A stretch of DNA of 15,653 nucleotides from Nocardioidaceae bacterium (GTDB lineage Bacteria > Actinomycetota > Actinomycetes > Propionibacteriales > Nocardioidaceae). The stretch lies in NCBI GenBank assembly GCA_013696065.1, contig JACCZJ010000188.1:1-15653 (forward strand), read 5' to 3'. The first letter of the stretch is position 1. Each line of letters begins with the position of its first letter. Below the pieces are notes generated by a model. The model had not been told where the DNA came from. It saw nothing but the letters and a program-made list of their open reading frames with translations, and did no database searches. A program made the translations under genes and the position numbers. This document shows positions 13,337 through 15,653 of the stretch, piece by piece.

Positions 13337-13735
13337 ATGTCCGACCCCGTAATGTCCAGCTCCGCCACGACGTCCAGCTCCGCCACGACGTCCGACCCCG
13401 CCACGACGTCCGACCCCGCCACGACGTCCAGCTCCGCCACGACCCTCACCCGCGATGAGGTTGCGTACCTCGCGCACCTGGCCCGCATCGACCTCTCCGA
13501 CGCCGAGCTCGACCATCTCGCGCCCCAGCTCGCGGTGATTCTCGAGTCCGTGGCCGCCATCAGCGCGGTCGACACCACAGACGTCGCGCCCACCTCACAT
13601 GCAGTGCCCCTGGAGAATGTCTTCCGCCCCGACGAACAACGTCCCAGCCTCTCACCGGAGGACGCACTGGCCGGCGCCCCCGAGGTCGAGCAGCAGCGGT
13701 TCATGGTGCCCCGCATCCTTGGGGAAGAGGTATGA
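13337..13735 (+). CDS. gatC: Asp-tRNA(Asn)/Glu-tRNA(Gln) amidotransferase subunit C, with repetitive N-terminus
   Basis: The 132-residue protein is longer than the usual GatC of about 95-100 residues. GatC wraps around and stabilises the GatA-GatB complex, which amidates misacylated Glu-tRNA(Gln) and/or Asp-tRNA(Asn). The conserved part starts at LTRDEVAYLAHLARIDLSD (about 37-55) and ends with the typical NVFRPDE...LAGAPEVEQQRFMVPRIL. The first 36 residues are five Ser/Thr/Ala/Asp/Pro hexapeptides after MSDPVM. The ATG at 13337 is chosen because of the leaderless -10 box; the frame is open back to 13124, but those residues have no conservation I recognise. The true start could be later if the repeats are untranslated, although no ATG or GTG lies between them and the conserved part. 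It overlaps gatA by ATGA. Confidence 0.93.
   Translation: MSDPVMSSSATTSSSATTSDPATTSDPATTSSSATTLTRDEVAYLAHLARIDLSDAELDHLAPQLAVILESVAAISAVDTTDVAPTSHAVPLENVFRPDEQRPSLSPEDALAGAPEVEQQRFMVPRILGEEV
13355..13444 (+). repeat. Five 18-bp tandem repeats in the 5' end of gatC
   Basis: Units of 18 bp at 13355, 13373, 13391, 13409 and 13427 follow the order A-A-B-B-A. Type A is TCCAGCTCCGCCACGACG (SSSATT) and type B is TCCGACCCCGCCACGACG (SDPATT). Copies of the same type are identical apart from the last base of the fifth unit, which implies recent expansion. Confidence 0.92.
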
Positions 13736-15270
13736 ACGAGCTGACCCGGCTGTCAGCCGTCGCCTTGGCCGAATCCTTACGGGCAGGGGACGTGACTTCC
13801 GTCGAAGCGACGAGGGCACACCTGGACCGCATCGCGGACGTCGACGGGGCCGTCCATGCCTTCCTCCACGTCGATGCCGAGGGCGCACTCGCCCAGGCGG
13901 CCGAGGCTGACAGGCGCCGGGCAGAGGGCGGCTCGCTGCCACCACTCCTCGGAGTCCCCATCGCCGTCAAGGACATCGTCGCAACCAGAGGCGTGCCGAC
14001 GACGTGTGGCTCCAAGATCCTCGAGGGCTGGATCCCGCCGTACGACGCCACGATCGTCACCCGTCTGCGCCAAGCCGGTATGCCGATGCTCGGCAAGACC
14101 AACATGGACGAGTTCGCCATGGGCAGCTCGACCGAGCACTCGGCCTACGGCCCCACCCGCAACCCGTGGGATCTCGAACGCATCCCCGGCGGATCCGGTG
14201 GTGGCTCTTCCGCAGCCGTCACGGCCTATCAGGCTCCGCTGGCCATCGGCACCGACACCGGCGGCTCCATCCGCCAACCCGGGGCGGTGACGGGGACGGT
14301 CGGCGTCAAACCGACATACGGGGGAGTCTCCCGCTATGGCCTTGTGGCGCTGGCCAGCAGCCTCGACCAGGCCGGGCCGGTGGCGCGCAGCGTCCTCGAC
14401 GCAGCGCTGCTGCACGACGTCATCGGTGGTCACGACCCGATGGATTCCACGAGCATCGACAAGCCGTGGCCCTCGATGGCCGAAGCGGCTCGTCGCAAGG
14501 ACATCACTGGCCTTCGGGTCGGAATCGTCAAGGAGCTCGGTGGCGAGGGCTACCAACGGGGGGTGCAGGCGAGGTTCGACGATGCGGTGGCGCTGCTGGT
14601 CAAGGCAGGCGCGGAGGTGGTCGAGGTCTCCTGCCCGCACTTCGAGCTGGCCTTGGCGGCCTACTACTTGATCTTGCCGAGCGAGGCGAGTAGCAACCTC
14701 GCCAAGTTCGACGCCATGCGCTATGGCCTGCGGGTCAGCCCTGACCGTGTCGCCGCGCCGAGTGCCGAGCAAGTCATGGAGGCCACCCGCGAGGCCGGCT
14801 TCGGAGACGAGGTGAAGCGCCGGATCATCCTCGGCACCTACGCGTTGTCCAGCGGCTACTACGAGGCGTACTACGGGCAGGCGCAGAAGGTGCGCACCCT
14901 GATCACCCAGGACTTTCGGGCTGCCTTCGAGCAGGTCGATGTCCTGGTCTCGCCCACCGCCCCGACCACGGCCTTCAAGATCGGCGAAAAGCTGGACGAC
15001 CCCCTCGCCATGTATCTCAACGACATCGCGACCATCCCGGCCAACCTCGCGGGAGTTCCCGGTATGTCGTTGCCGAGCGGGCTCGCCGACGAAGACGGGT
15101 TGCCGGCCGGCATCCAGATCCTGGCGCCCGCCCTCGAAGACGCGCGGCTCTACACCGTCGGTGCTGTGCTCGAAGCCAGCCTCGAAGAACAGTGGGGTGG
15201 CCCGCTGCTCGAGCAAGCCCCATCCCTAGGCGTTGCTTCCCCACGCCACGCAGACGAGGTGACCGCATGA
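13732..15270 (+). CDS. gatA: Asp-tRNA(Asn)/Glu-tRNA(Gln) amidotransferase subunit A
   Basis: The 512-residue amidase-signature enzyme releases ammonia from glutamine (or asparagine) for the GatB active site. The Ser-cisSer-Lys triad can be placed as K80 (PIAVKDI), S155 (PGGSGGGSS, 152-160) and S179 (TDTGGSIRQP, 174-183), followed by GTVGVKPTYGGVSRYG. GGSGGG in place of the GGSSGG of Staphylococcus is, as I recall, the usual actinobacterial form. The C-terminal part has the expected RRIILGTYALSSGYYEAYY and LVSPTAPTTAFKIGE. GGGGAAGAGG just upstream of the ATG is the ribosome binding site; the start also overlaps the gatC stop (ATGA). Length is slightly above the usual 480-500 residues. The next gene overlaps in the same way, so the three subunits are coupled. 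Confidence 0.98.
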   Translation: MNELTRLSAVALAESLRAGDVTSVEATRAHLDRIADVDGAVHAFLHVDAEGALAQAAEADRRRAEGGSLPPLLGVPIAVKDIVATRGVPTTCGSKILEGWIPPYDATIVTRLRQAGMPMLGKTNMDEFAMGSSTEHSAYGPTRNPWDLERIPGGSGGGSSAAVTAYQAPLAIGTDTGGSIRQPGAVTGTVGVKPTYGGVSRYGLVALASSLDQAGPVARSVLDAALLHDVIGGHDPMDSTSIDKPWPSMAEAARRKDITGLRVGIVKELGGEGYQRGVQARFDDAVALLVKAGAEVVEVSCPHFELALAAYYLILPSEASSNLAKFDAMRYGLRVSPDRVAAPSAEQVMEATREAGFGDEVKRRIILGTYALSSGYYEAYYGQAQKVRTLITQDFRAAFEQVDVLVSPTAPTTAFKIGEKLDDPLAMYLNDIATIPANLAGVPGMSLPSGLADEDGLPAGIQILAPALEDARLYTVGAVLEASLEEQWGGPLLEQAPSLGVASPRHADEVTA

Positions 15271-15653
15271 CGACCACCGCCACCGGCGCCGCTCTGATGC
15301 CCTTCGACGAGGCGCTCGAGCGATTCGACCCGGTCATGGGCCTCGAGGTGCACGTCGAGCTCAACACGGTGTCAAAGATGTTCTGCGGGTGCTCCACGAC
15401 GTTCGGTGCCGAACCCAACACCCAGACTTGTCCGGTCTGCCTCGGCCTGCCGGGCGCACTGCCCGTCCTCAACGCCAAGGCGGTGGAGTCGGCCATCCGG
15501 ATCGGGCTGGCGCTCAACTGCGAGATCGCCCCGTGGTGTCGTTTCGCACGCAAGAACTACTTTTACCCGGACATGCCCAAGAACTTCCAGACCTCGCAGT
15601 ATGACGAGCCGATCGCCTTCAACGGCTACACCGACCTCGACGTCGACGGCGAG
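15267..15653 (+). CDS. gatB: Asp-tRNA(Asn)/Glu-tRNA(Gln) amidotransferase subunit B, N-terminal part (runs off right edge)
   Basis: 129 codons are present. GatB binds the misacylated tRNA, activates the carboxylate with ATP and receives ammonia from GatA. Conserved parts are PVMGLEVHVEL (22-32), the zinc-binding cysteines C40/C42 and C55/C58 (FCGCSTTFGAEPN, TCPVCLGLPG), ALPVLNAKAVESAIRIGLAL (64-83) and RKNYFYPDMPKNFQTSQYD (95-113). GAGGTGA at 15256-15262 is a good ribosome binding site, 4 nt before the ATG. The start overlaps the gatA stop. The first 19 residues vary in this family. The rest of the cradle, helical and YqeY domains lie outside the window. Confidence 0.97.
   Translation, partial: MTTTATGAALMPFDEALERFDPVMGLEVHVELNTVSKMFCGCSTTFGAEPNTQTCPVCLGLPGALPVLNAKAVESAIRIGLALNCEIAPWCRFARKNYFYPDMPKNFQTSQYDEPIAFNGYTDLDVDGE

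Noticed and set aside
13355..13444. CRISPR-like array
   Set aside because: The 18-bp units are contiguous without spacers and are in frame inside gatC.
13777..15216. 479-codon open frame opposite gatA
   Set aside because: It is an antisense shadow of gatA; the translation has no recognisable motif.

Overview
The window is GC-rich, densely coded DNA from an actinobacterium. Three things point there: the gene order (etfB-etfA, then iscS-mnmA, a MetE-like methyltransferase, ligA and gatC-gatA-gatB) is recalled from Mycobacterium and other Actinobacteria; several genes seem to start leaderless behind TANNNT -10 boxes; and GTG starts occur. A Micrococcales lineage such as Intrasporangiaceae/Dermatophilaceae is a guess. 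No mobile element, rRNA, tRNA or CRISPR array is visible.

Layout. 1-429 (minus) is the start of a glycogen debranching enzyme (GlgX) that runs off the left edge. 533-1102 is a small HEAT-repeat-like protein. 1103-1349 is non-coding and carries a 25-bp direct repeat. 1350-4025 holds a fatty-acid oxidation/electron-transfer set: an enoyl-CoA hydratase, then the two electron transfer flavoprotein subunits. 4053-5651 (minus) is an ABC-F ATPase, convergent with etfA. 5808-6920 is an unusual single-frame fusion of a gluconokinase with an aminoglycoside-adenylyltransferase-like nucleotidyltransferase domain. 6944-9279 is iscS-mnmA, a coupled pair that mobilises cysteine sulfur and puts it on tRNA U34. 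9370-12916 is a probable leaderless operon of a short MetE-like protein, the NAD-dependent DNA ligase LigA and a small tail-anchored protein. 12917-13336 is a 420-base gap with several hairpins and a degenerate repeat. 13337 to the right edge is gatC-gatA-gatB (partial), for the amidotransferase that makes Gln-tRNA(Gln) and/or Asn-tRNA(Asn).

Most of this is conserved housekeeping. The unusual points are the kinase-nucleotidyltransferase fusion, and three consecutive transcribed genes or gene ends (the LigA N-terminus, the small membrane protein and the GatC N-terminus) that each carry their own in-frame tandem repeat in a predicted disordered segment. Two non-coding intervals also contain repeat motifs that may be dispersed in the genome. 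I found no convincing undescribed multi-gene system.
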